Origin: CAYRXM01 sp964449465
GTDB lineage: Bacteria > Chloroflexota > Anaerolineae > JAFGEY01
Assembly: GCA_964449465.1 (NCBI GenBank)
Contig: CAYVBK010000002.1
Location: 124,001 to 188,000 of the forward strand
DNA length: 64,000 nt
Direction: 5' to 3'
The notes under the pieces are model-generated. The model was given only the letters and a program-made list of their open reading frames with translations. It searched no databases and was not told where the DNA came from. The position numbers and the translations under genes were made by a program. Shown one piece after another: positions 43,463 to 52,200 of the stretch; the first letter of the stretch is position 1, and each line of letters starts with the position of its first letter.

Positions 43463-44163
43463 GTCGCAGGCGGGGGGAGATTGTCGCCATTTTTTTTGAC
43501 CGCGATGGCACCTTGTGTCACCGCAGTGCGGCGCGCGATGTCGAATTTCAACAGTGGGTGATCGAGCGCAGCCGCTTTGAGGTGGTGCCTTTTAGCGAGG
43601 CACAACAGATCATCTGGGACGAGTTTTTTGCCAGTCACCGCTGCGATATGGTGGTGGATGTGGGCGTCGAGGCGCGGTTTTGGGTGGATTATTGGCGCCG
43701 CTCGCTCGACCTGTTGGGCGTAGCCCGATCACATCTCGACGAAGCGCTGGAACGTTTTGTCTTTTTCAAATTCTCGGTCATTTATCCGGGAGTGCGCCAG
43801 GTGCTGACCACACTGATGGAGCAAGGTTTTTTGTTGGGGGTGATCAGCGACACATTTCCCTCGCTGCCCGACTCACTGGTTTATCTGCGGCTGGACCAGT
43901 TTTTCAATGTGGTGGTAGACAGCGCCAGCGTGGGTGCGGGAAAACCCTCGCCGCTCATTTACCAATACGCCCTCAACCTGCTGCATCTTCAGCCCAAACA
44001 GGCCTTGTTTGTGGACGACATCCGGGACTATGTCGTCGGGGCCCAGGCGGTGGGGATGCATGCGTTGTGGCTGGATCACGAAAGATCGGCTCATGATCTG
44101 GCCCATTCTACCATTGCCGATCTGTATGGCGTACTTGATTTTTTGCAAGAGGGGGATACATGA
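43459..44163 (+). CDS. HAD-family phosphatase
   Basis: A 234-residue HAD hydrolase starting at 43459 within an ATGA overlap. Motif I is FFDRDGTLCHRS, followed by a four-helix cap (~40-115) with AHR-poor, aromatic-rich sequence (ARFWVDYWRRSLDLLG). Motif II reads GVISDTFPSLPD, motif III GAGKPSPLIYQYAL, and motif IV FVDDIRDYVVGAQAVGM. It is an active-looking small-molecule phosphatase of the phosphoglycolate-phosphatase-like class. It belongs to a different subgroup from its HAD neighbour. Its stop overlaps the LPxTG protein start by ATGA. Confidence 0.88.
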   Translation: MSRRRGEIVAIFFDRDGTLCHRSAARDVEFQQWVIERSRFEVVPFSEAQQIIWDEFFASHRCDMVVDVGVEARFWVDYWRRSLDLLGVARSHLDEALERFVFFKFSVIYPGVRQVLTTLMEQGFLLGVISDTFPSLPDSLVYLRLDQFFNVVVDSASVGAGKPSPLIYQYALNLLHLQPKQALFVDDIRDYVVGAQAVGMHALWLDHERSAHDLAHSTIADLYGVLDFLQEGDT

Positions 44164-45344
44164 AACACAAAATGATACGACTGGTTTTGATGCTGGCGGT
44201 AGCCAGCCTGGCCGTGATCGCGCTGCGATGGCTGTGGGAATCGCCGCCAGCGCAGGCACAGGGCGGCACCATCTGGGTGGACAAGCGATTGGGCCGCGCC
44301 AGTCCGGTGGTCTATGTGGGTGAATATATCACTTTCACGGTATTTATTCGCAACGATACGACATTTACCATCACTACCCTGCCCTTATCGGATACGTACA
44401 ATATCAACGTGCTGCGTTTTGTAGACGCCGTGCCACCGCCCGACAGCATCAATCCGGCCAGCGGACGGCTGGACTGGAACGACCTGACCGCGCATTTTGG
44501 GCCGTTGGGGCCGGGGCAATCGGTGCTGGTGGTGGTGGGCTTTGTGGCCGAACACCCGGCTCCGTCGGTGGTCAACGCTGCCGAGGTGCACGATGCCCTG
44601 GGCGACGCCGGGGCGTTGGGCGGCGGTAACAGCATCCTCACCGATACAGTGTCCATCGGCGGCAGCAGTCCGGTGGATAAATCGCTGGCCGCCGGGCTGA
44701 TTCCGCAGGCCGGTTTGCCGGTGACCTATACCATCGTGATCACCAACAATGGCTTTGTGACTATGACCGTGATGCCGTTGGTGGATGATTACAACCCGGC
44801 CTGGGTAGAGTTTCACTATGCCGTGCCGCCGCCCGATTTTGTTGACCTGGTGCGTGGGGTGATCACCTGGACCGATATCACCAGTTGGACGGGCGACATT
44901 CCGGCGCACGGCGTGGTCTCGGTGACGACGGTGTTCACGGCCCTGGTCAGCGGTTCAAACATCACCAACACCGCCCGCACCGAAGGGGGCAAAGACTGGT
45001 TCGACAACGATCTGGGCGGCGGGGCTGACCTGGTGCCGATTGTCATTGTCGAGCGGCCCACCTCTACGCCGGCGCCCACGCGCACCCCTGCGCCAACGGA
45101 GACGGCCATGCCGACGGCCACGTCGCAGCCGTCCACGCCACAGCCGACCCCCACGGCGGGGAATGTCGAACAGCCCACGGCCACCACAACAGCCACGGCC
45201 GCAGCCATCGCCATCCCTGCCCCGCTAACGCTGCCCGAAACAGGGCAAGGCAGTTATGGCTGGCTGCTATGGGCCTGCATCGCCCTGATGTCGGGGGGCG
45301 TGTTGCTGGTCTATGTCTGGCGTGCGATGAATCAAAAGGAGTAA
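44160..45344 (+). CDS. Cell-wall anchored DUF11 protein with LPETG sorting signal
   Basis: A 394-residue exported protein. The N-terminus (MKHKMIRLVLMLAVASLAVI) is a signal peptide, followed by APPAQ-type processing sequence. Two DUF11-like beta domains span ~40-290 (VYVGEYITFTVFIRND, LPVTYTIVITNNGFV). A Pro/Thr-rich stalk follows (~300-345). Residues 358-362 are LPETG, followed by a hydrophobic helix (~367-388) and a short charged tail (RAMNQKE), a full sortase sorting signal. A sortase would link the Thr to the cell surface; none is in this window. Translational coupling to the HAD phosphatase is surprising. Confidence 0.9.
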   Translation: MKHKMIRLVLMLAVASLAVIALRWLWESPPAQAQGGTIWVDKRLGRASPVVYVGEYITFTVFIRNDTTFTITTLPLSDTYNINVLRFVDAVPPPDSINPASGRLDWNDLTAHFGPLGPGQSVLVVVGFVAEHPAPSVVNAAEVHDALGDAGALGGGNSILTDTVSIGGSSPVDKSLAAGLIPQAGLPVTYTIVITNNGFVTMTVMPLVDDYNPAWVEFHYAVPPPDFVDLVRGVITWTDITSWTGDIPAHGVVSVTTVFTALVSGSNITNTARTEGGKDWFDNDLGGGADLVPIVIVERPTSTPAPTRTPAPTETAMPTATSQPSTPQPTPTAGNVEQPTATTTATAAAIAIPAPLTLPETGQGSYGWLLWACIALMSGGVLLVYVWRAMNQKE

Positions 45345-45346
45345 CG

Positions 45347-46018
45347 ATGAATCGAACGGATGCGGTTTATCCCATTTCGTTGGGGATGGTTCAGGCATTT
45401 TTGCTGCGCGGAGAACGCGCTGTCCTGGTTGACGCCGGTATGCCCGGACACGAGGCGCGGATTCTCAAACAGATCGAGGCGGCCGGAGTGGCCCGCGGCG
45501 ACGTCGGACTGATCGTGATCACCCATGTGCACACCGACCATTGCGGCGCTCTGGCCGCGCTCCAGGCGGCTACGGGCGCTCGAGTCGCCGTCCATCGCAG
45601 CGAGGCCGATCTGTTGCGGCAGGGGCGCAGCCAGGTAATAGTGCCGACCAATGCGGTGGGGCGGTTGGCGGTCAGAGTCATTCCCACGCCGACCCAACTG
45701 GCCGGTGTTTCGCCCGATGTGCTGATTGACGATGAATTAGACCTGGCCACATGGGGTGTGCAGGGCAAGGTGATTTCGACACCTGGACATACGCCCGGTT
45801 CGCTGTCGGTGTGCCTGGAAAGCGGCGATGCCATCATTGGCGATTTGCTGATGGGACGATTTTTCAGGCGCGGCGTGCCGACGATGCCCTTTCTTGCCAC
45901 CGACCCGGCACAGGTGTATGCCAGCGTGCGGCGTGTACTGGCCTGTCGCCCCATTCGCATTTGGGCCGCGCATGCGGGACCCTGGTCGCCCGATGCGCTT
46001 GAAAAGATAAAGGAATGA
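45347..46018 (+). CDS. MBL-fold hydrolase (glyoxalase II-like)
   Basis: A 223-residue metallo-beta-lactamase-fold protein from ATG 45347, with AAAGGAG before it. Metal site THVHTDHCGAL has His60, His62, Asp64 and His65, and STPGHTPGSLSVCLESGD gives the later His and the bridging region. IIGDLLMGRFF and the C-terminal WAAHAGPWS supply the last ligands. This is the general hydrolase class near glyoxalase II/quorum lactonase; substrate unknown. It lies 2 bases after the LPxTG gene stop. Confidence 0.88.
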   Translation: MNRTDAVYPISLGMVQAFLLRGERAVLVDAGMPGHEARILKQIEAAGVARGDVGLIVITHVHTDHCGALAALQAATGARVAVHRSEADLLRQGRSQVIVPTNAVGRLAVRVIPTPTQLAGVSPDVLIDDELDLATWGVQGKVISTPGHTPGSLSVCLESGDAIIGDLLMGRFFRRGVPTMPFLATDPAQVYASVRRVLACRPIRIWAAHAGPWSPDALEKIKE

Positions 46019-46021
46019 ACG

Positions 46022-47716
46022 ATGCCTGATGTACAGTTTAACACCTTTTATCGCTATCAAGACCTGACCCTCATTTTGCAGGCCTATGCGCAAGAGTATC
46101 CCCAATTTGTGCGTCTGGAAAGCATTGGCAAGAGCTATGAAGGGCGCGACATCTGGCTGGCGACGGTGACGTGCTGGCAGAGCGGCGAGGATGGCGACAA
46201 GCCGGCTCTGTGGGTAGATGGCAACATTCACGCTTCTGAGGTCTCGCCTTCGACCTTGTGCCTGTACCTGATCCACAAACTGGTCACAGGCTATGGACAG
46301 TCGCCGGATGTGACCCGCTGCCTGGATTCGCGGGTGTTTTACATCTGCCCGCGCGTCGGCCCCGACGGAGCCGAATGGGCCCTGGCCGACCAGCCCAAGA
46401 TCGTCCGCTCCAGTACCCGCCCCTATCCGTACGACGAAGAGCCGTTGGGGGGGCTGGTCGAGGAGGATGTGGACGGCGATGGGCGCATGTTGTGGATGCG
46501 CGTGCCAGACGCCAACGGGGCGTGGAAGGTCTGCGCTCAAGAGCCGCGTTTGCTGGTGCGCCGCGACCCCACCGAGGTGGGTGGCGAGTATTATCGCCTG
46601 CTGCCCGAAGGGACGATCCGTGATTATGATGGAGTTATGATCCGGATGCAGCCGAAAAAGGAGCGGCTCGACCTGAACCGCAACTTTCCGATCTGGCGGC
46701 AGGAACACGAGCAGCCCGGCGCGGGGCCATATCCCACCTCTGAGCCTGAGGTGCGTGCTGTGGCAGATTTTATCGCCCATCATCGCAATATCACCGGATG
46801 TGTCGCTTTTCACACCTACAGCGGTGTGCTGCTGAGGCCCTATTGCGACAAGAGCGACGAAGCGTTTCCGGCCGAAGACCTGTGGACCTATCAAAAGATC
46901 GGCCAAAAAGGGCGCGACCTCACCGGCTATCCGGCGGTGTCGGTGCATCACGACTTTCGCTATCACCCCAATCAGGTTTTATCGGGCGGCGGCATGGACT
47001 GGCAGTATGAACACCTGGGATTATTTGCCTGGGGCGTAGAGTTGTGGAGTCCGCAGCGACAGGCCGGCATCGCCGAATACAAGTTTATCGAGTGGTTCCG
47101 CGAACATCCATTGGAAGATGATCTCAAGATGCTTAAATGGAGCGATGAGAAATTGCACGGCAAAGGATACATCAGCTGGTATCCCTTTGATCACCCACAG
47201 TTGGGGCGCGTCGAGTTGGGCGGCTGGAACCAGTTGTATGCCTGGCGCAACCCGCCGGCCGAATTTTTGGAGCAGGAAATTGCCCCGCTGGCCGATTGGC
47301 TGGTGTGGCATTTGCTCATCTCGCCGCGCCTGGAACTGTATCAGGCCGAGGCCAAGCCGCTGGGGCAGGGTGCTTATCGCGTGCGGCTGGTGGTGCAAAA
47401 CACCGGCTGGCTGCCTTCGTATGTCACCAAAAAGGCTTTGGAGAAAAAGGCAGTGCGCGGCGTGGTCTGCGAGATCAAACTGCCCGATGGCGCAACGCTG
47501 GAAACAGGCAAACTGCGCGAGGAATTGGGACAGTTGGAAGGACGGGCTTATCAAGAGGCCCTTCCGGGCGAAGATGAAACCACCGACCGGCTCAAGGTCG
47601 AATGGGTGGTGCGCGCCCCACAAGGTGGGGTGGTGCAGTTGACGGCCCGGCACGAGCGTGCCGGTACACGACATATCAATCTGGAATTGACAGGAGGATC
47701 GCAAGACATTTTATGA
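46022..47716 (+). CDS. Zinc carboxypeptidase, M14 family
   Basis: A 564-residue peptidase. Residues 1-~420 are an M14 domain: the early strand-helix part with LESIGKSYEGRDIWL, then DGNIHASEVS where His70 and Glu73 bind zinc, the Arg/Asn substrate motif in DLNRNFPIW, His264 (AFHTYSG) as the third ligand and Glu340 (WGVELW) as general base. All catalytic residues are present. The C-terminal ~140 residues look like a beta-sandwich accessory domain (LVVQNTGWLPSYVTKKALEK). No signal peptide is present, unusual for secreted M14 peptidases. Its stop overlaps the next start by ATGA. Confidence 0.93.
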   Translation: MPDVQFNTFYRYQDLTLILQAYAQEYPQFVRLESIGKSYEGRDIWLATVTCWQSGEDGDKPALWVDGNIHASEVSPSTLCLYLIHKLVTGYGQSPDVTRCLDSRVFYICPRVGPDGAEWALADQPKIVRSSTRPYPYDEEPLGGLVEEDVDGDGRMLWMRVPDANGAWKVCAQEPRLLVRRDPTEVGGEYYRLLPEGTIRDYDGVMIRMQPKKERLDLNRNFPIWRQEHEQPGAGPYPTSEPEVRAVADFIAHHRNITGCVAFHTYSGVLLRPYCDKSDEAFPAEDLWTYQKIGQKGRDLTGYPAVSVHHDFRYHPNQVLSGGGMDWQYEHLGLFAWGVELWSPQRQAGIAEYKFIEWFREHPLEDDLKMLKWSDEKLHGKGYISWYPFDHPQLGRVELGGWNQLYAWRNPPAEFLEQEIAPLADWLVWHLLISPRLELYQAEAKPLGQGAYRVRLVVQNTGWLPSYVTKKALEKKAVRGVVCEIKLPDGATLETGKLREELGQLEGRAYQEALPGEDETTDRLKVEWVVRAPQGGVVQLTARHERAGTRHINLELTGGSQDIL

Positions 47717-48051
47717 GAACGGTTTTATTGCTGCTGGCATCGAACACGTTTATGACCCTGGCCTGGTACGGTCACCTCAAGTTTGCCAAGGGTAAAGAAA
47801 CGCCTATGTTGATCTTGATCTTGATCAGCTGGGGCATTGCCTTTTTCGAGTACTGCTTTCAGGTGCCGGCCAACCGCCTGGGCTATGGTCAGTTTACGGT
47901 CACGCAGCTCAAGATCATTCAAGAAGTAGTTTCGGTGGCAGTTTTTATCGTTTTCGCCATCCTGGTGTTGGGCGAACGGCTGCGCTGGAACCATATCGCC
48001 GCGCTGGGCCTGATTTTGGGCGCGGTGTATCTGGCTGTAGCCGTCAAGTGA
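47713..48051 (+). CDS. DUF486 membrane protein
   Basis: A 112-residue protein with four membrane helices. MRTVLLLLASNTFMTLAWYG, then HLKFAKGKETPMLILIL, and ISWGIAFFEYCFQVPANRLG give the DUF486 signature, related to small DMT/EmrE-like transporters. GQFTVTQLKIIQEVVSVAVF and VLGERLRWNHIAALGLILGA are also typical. The ATG overlaps the peptidase stop, so expression is coupled. Family function is unknown. Confidence 0.92.
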   Translation: MRTVLLLLASNTFMTLAWYGHLKFAKGKETPMLILILISWGIAFFEYCFQVPANRLGYGQFTVTQLKIIQEVVSVAVFIVFAILVLGERLRWNHIAALGLILGAVYLAVAVK

Positions 48052-48084
48052 TCGGGTGGACATTTTTTTCAAGGGAGAAGAAAA

Positions 48085-49146
48085 ATGAAGATCAAGAAAC
48101 AGATTTATGGTCAAATGGCCGATGGGACGCCGGTGCCGCTGTACATGCTGGTCAACGACCAGGGGATGACGGCCCAGATCACGCCTTATGGCGGCATTGT
48201 GGTCAGCCTCTTAACCCCTGACCGCAGCGGACAAATGGGCGATGTGGTGCTGGGGTTTGACTCGCTGCCGCCCTATCTGGAGCGCAATCCCTTTTTCGGC
48301 TGCCTGGTGGGCCGCTATGGCAACCGCATTGGCGGGGCACGTTTTACACTAGACGGCGTCGAGTATACGCTGGCCCAAAACAACGGCCCCAATCATCTGC
48401 ACGGGGGCCTCAAGGGTTTTGACAAAAAATTGTGGCAGAGCCGGGCGATGGAGATGGATGAGGGACCTGCGCTGGAACTGACCTACACCAGCCCCGACGG
48501 CGAAGAGGGGTATCCGGGCAACCTGGCTGTGACGGTGATGTACACGTTGACCCATGACAATGCGCTTTGGCTAGACTATCAAGCCACCACCGACAAGGCC
48601 ACCGTCGTCAACCTGACCAATCACTCGTATTTCAACCTGTCGGCGGGCGCAAGCTGCGATGTTTTGAGCCACGAGATGATGATCAACGGTGATTTGATCA
48701 CGCCGGTAGACAACACATTGATTCCCACCGGCGAACTGCGGTCGGTGACCGGCACGCCGTTTGATTTTCGCCAGCCCACAGCCATTGGCGCACGCATTGA
48801 CGCCGCCGATGAGCAGATCGGCTTTGGCGGCGGCTATGATCACAACTGGGTAATCAACGGACTGCCCGGCACGCTGCGCCTGGCCGCCTCGGTTTATGAG
48901 CCGATCAGCGGGCGGGTGATGGAAGTGCTGACGACCGAGCCGGCCATGCAGTTTTATTCGGGCAACATGATGCCACCGGCAGGCATTCCGGGCAAGGGCG
49001 GCCGGGTGTATCACCGGCGTAATGGTTTTTGCCTGGAAACCCAGCACTATCCCGATTCACCCAACAAACCCCACTTTCCATCTACGGTGCTGTGCCCGTG
49101 CCAGACCTATGCCACCACGACGGTGTATCGGTTCTCGGCCCGCTGA
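48085..49146 (+). CDS. galM: Aldose 1-epimerase (mutarotase)
   Basis: A 353-residue galactose mutarotase-like enzyme interconverting alpha and beta anomers of hexoses in the cytoplasm. Visible motifs: FFGCLVGRYGNRIGGARF, GPNHLHGGLKGFDKKLW with the catalytic His, VVNLTNHSYFNLS with the second His, GGYDHNWV, and PAMQFYSGN, with the catalytic Glu expected in the ETQHYPDSPNKPHFP part. The length is normal. GGGAGAAG precedes the ATG by 7 bases. It is the last gene of the plus-strand run and is followed by a strong terminator. Confidence 0.95.
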   Translation: MKIKKQIYGQMADGTPVPLYMLVNDQGMTAQITPYGGIVVSLLTPDRSGQMGDVVLGFDSLPPYLERNPFFGCLVGRYGNRIGGARFTLDGVEYTLAQNNGPNHLHGGLKGFDKKLWQSRAMEMDEGPALELTYTSPDGEEGYPGNLAVTVMYTLTHDNALWLDYQATTDKATVVNLTNHSYFNLSAGASCDVLSHEMMINGDLITPVDNTLIPTGELRSVTGTPFDFRQPTAIGARIDAADEQIGFGGGYDHNWVINGLPGTLRLAASVYEPISGRVMEVLTTEPAMQFYSGNMMPPAGIPGKGGRVYHRRNGFCLETQHYPDSPNKPHFPSTVLCPCQTYATTTVYRFSAR

Positions 49147-49165
49147 GCAAACCGGGCGACTGGGC

Positions 49166-49207
49166 AAAAAAAAGAATCTCGTGGATGTTCCACGAGATTC
49201 TTTTTTG
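49166..49207. terminator. Bidirectional intrinsic terminator
   Basis: AAAAGAATCTCGTGG pairs with CCACGAGATTCTTTT around ATGTT, with A-run before and T-run after. It serves both galM on the plus strand and the giant gene on the minus strand, which converge here. Confidence 0.93.
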
Positions 49208-49288
49208 TCATCATAACCTGACCTGGTCCCTCACAGATTTGGACGAGGGTAAACCCCGCTCCGACTAAACCTGCGGAAGGGCAGGCAG

Positions 49289-52200
49289 TTAGCGAGGCGG
49301 CAAAGCCTCATCAAGGGGCGGGTGAGCCTGTAAGACAAGCGGCGATTGTGTGCTACCGCCGGCCGCGACCACGCTCACACCGATGTTGTTATAGGTTTCG
49401 CCGGCGATCTCGTGCCGCTCCCACACCGCGCCATAGTCGGTCAGGGCATTGGCCGAGTCAACCTGGACATAGATAGGTGTGCCGACAGCCAGCGGCCAGT
49501 TGAGACGGCTGAGGTTGGCGTGATAATACTCATCGCCGATGGTCAGCGTACGCGTTTCGCCGGGCTGAATGGGCAGGGCCGCGCCCTCTACGCCCCACAC
49601 GGCACCTTGCTCGCTACGTCCATCATTCCATATCTGATTGACGCCATCGGGTATGGGCTGGGGCGCCACATACAGGTCTACCCAGAACGAATCCTGGACG
49701 GCCGCATTGCCCTGGTTTTTGATCACAATAGTGACGCCGTTGGGAGTGGCCGTGATGCTTTCGATCACCAGGTCGGGCGCCGGACCAACCACACTTTTGG
49801 ACACGATGGGCAAAAAGACCAGGAATGTCTTGGGCGCGCCTTGTTCAACATGAGTGGTATGAGAATCCTGCGCCATGACCAGGCCTCCATCATGGTCGCG
49901 TCCTTGCGCCGTCACCGTGTTGACCAGATCGCCCAGGTCGCTTTCCTGGACGGTATAGGCGGCAGTGTAAATCCAGGTCTCGCCGCCGATCAGCAGACCG
50001 TCGCCATCATCGCCATCCATCAGCGTCGCTGCGCCGGCCACATTGTCTTGCACATCCATATCCGACACTGGCGAGCCGTCGCTGCCTGACGCGTGGCTGA
50101 TGGTAAAGGTATAGACGATTGTCTGACCGACTTGGGCGGTATCTGGTCCATCCTTGCTCACCTGGATCAGTGGGCGGTAGCCTTGATAGACAAACACGGC
50201 AGTGACGGTCTTGTCTCCATCCATCACCAGGGTGGCCGGATTGTCTGTGCCACCGAGATCGTCGCTCCACCGCTCAAAGGCCCAGTGCGGGTCGGGGACG
50301 GCGGTCAACGTGACGATGGTATTGTGGCGATAGTCTGATGTGTCGGGCAGGCGAGTCACATAGCCTCCGCCGGTCACATTGACGGTCAACGAGTGGTAAA
50401 CGGGCAGAACTGTCACCGTCACAGTGGCTGTGCTGAATCCGCCATTGTCATCCCGGACGGTATAGGTCAACACGTCGTCGCCGGTCAGGCCGGACGTCGG
50501 TGTATAGATGATTTGGTCGCCATTGAGAATGGCTGTGCCATAAACAGCCGCACCAACCATGTGAATGGTCAAAATGTCGCCATCGTCTGGGTCGCTGTCG
50601 TTAGCCAGGACATCTATGCTGATGGTGACATTCTCATCGGTGATGGCCGTGTCATCTTGGACGATAGGGGCATCGTTGAGGCCGTTGATGGTGACGGTAA
50701 CGCGAGCTGTGGCGGTAAAGACGCCGTCCGAGACCACATAGCCAAACGTCTCGACAGCCGTCTGCCCGACGGCGAGGTGCTGGAAAGCCAGACCGGGGTC
50801 ATAGGTCACATTGACGCCGTGATTGACCACGCTGCCCAGCAAACCCGTCGTATCTATAGCGGTAATGGTCAGAGCGTCGCCGTCGTCTGGGTCGCTGTCG
50901 TTGGCGAGAACATCTATGCTGATGGCCGTATCTTGGTCGGTAGCGGCGAGGTCATCCAGAGCAGTCAGGTCGTCGTTGAGGCCGGTGATGGTGACAGTCA
51001 CGCGGGCGGTGGCGGTGAGGACACCGTCCGAGACCACATAACCAAACGTCTCGGTGGCCGTCTGCCCGGCGGCGAGGTGCTGGAAGGCCAGGCCGGGGTC
51101 ATAAGTCACATCGCTCCCGTTGTTGGTCACGCTGCCCAGCAGACCCGTCGTATCTATGGCGGTAATGGTCAGAGCGGCGCCGTCGTCTGGGTCACTGTCG
51201 TTGGCCAGGACGGCGATGCTGATGGCCGTGTCTTCATCGGTGACGGCCGCATCATCCAGGGCAATGGGCGCATCGTTGAGGCCGTTGATGGTGACGGTGA
51301 CGTGAGCAGTGGCAGTAAGGACGCCGTCCGAGACCACATAGCCAAACGTCTCGGTGGCTGTCTGCCCTGCGGCAAGGTGCTGGAAGGCCAGGCCGGGATC
51401 GTAGGTCACATCGCTCCCGTTGTTGGTCACACTGCCCAGCAGACCCGTCGTATCTATGGCGGTAACGGTCAGAGCGGTACTGTCGTCTGGGTCGCTGTCG
51501 TTGGCCAGGACGGCGATGCTGACGGCGGTGTCCTCATCGGTGACGGCTGTATCATCCAGGGCGATGGGCGCATCGTTGAGGCCGTTGATGGTGACGGTGA
51601 CGTGAGCAGTGGCAGTAAGGACGCCGTCCGAGACCACATAGCCAAACGTCTCGGTGGCCGTCTGCCCGGCGGCGAGGTGCTGGAAGGCCAGGCCGGGGTC
51701 GTAGGTCACATTGACGCCGTGATTGACCACGTTGCCCAGCAGGCCGGTTGTTTCTACAGCGACGATGGTCAACGTGTCAGCATCAGAGTCGCTGTCATTG
51801 GTCAGAACGGCGATGCTGACAGCGGTGTCCTCATCGGTGACAGCCGTATCGTCCGCCGCCACCGGCGCAAAATTGATGTCCAGACTGTGCGTGGCCGTGG
51901 CCGTGATAGCCTCGCCCTCAAGGTCGAGACCGCCAACAGTCGCTGTATTGACCAGGGGATCGGGGTCGGTGGCCTGGAGCGTATAGGCTGCCGTCCAGAG
52001 CCAGGTTTCGCCACTTTCCAGGAGGCCGTCGCCGTCATCGCCGCTCATGTAGGTGGCAGGACCGGCGATGTCGTCCGTCACGCTCACCGCGCTCACCGGT
52101 GAACCATCGCTGGCCGCGGCATGAGCGACTGTAAAGGTAAAGGTCACTGTTTCGCCGACGTTGGCCTTGGCCAGGCCGCTCTTGGTCAGAGCCAGCAGCG

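Noticed and set aside
50580..51880. CRISPR array (regular repeats)
   Set aside because: The period is 300 bases and the repeats encode in-frame protein modules; no short repeat-spacer pattern exists here or elsewhere in the window.
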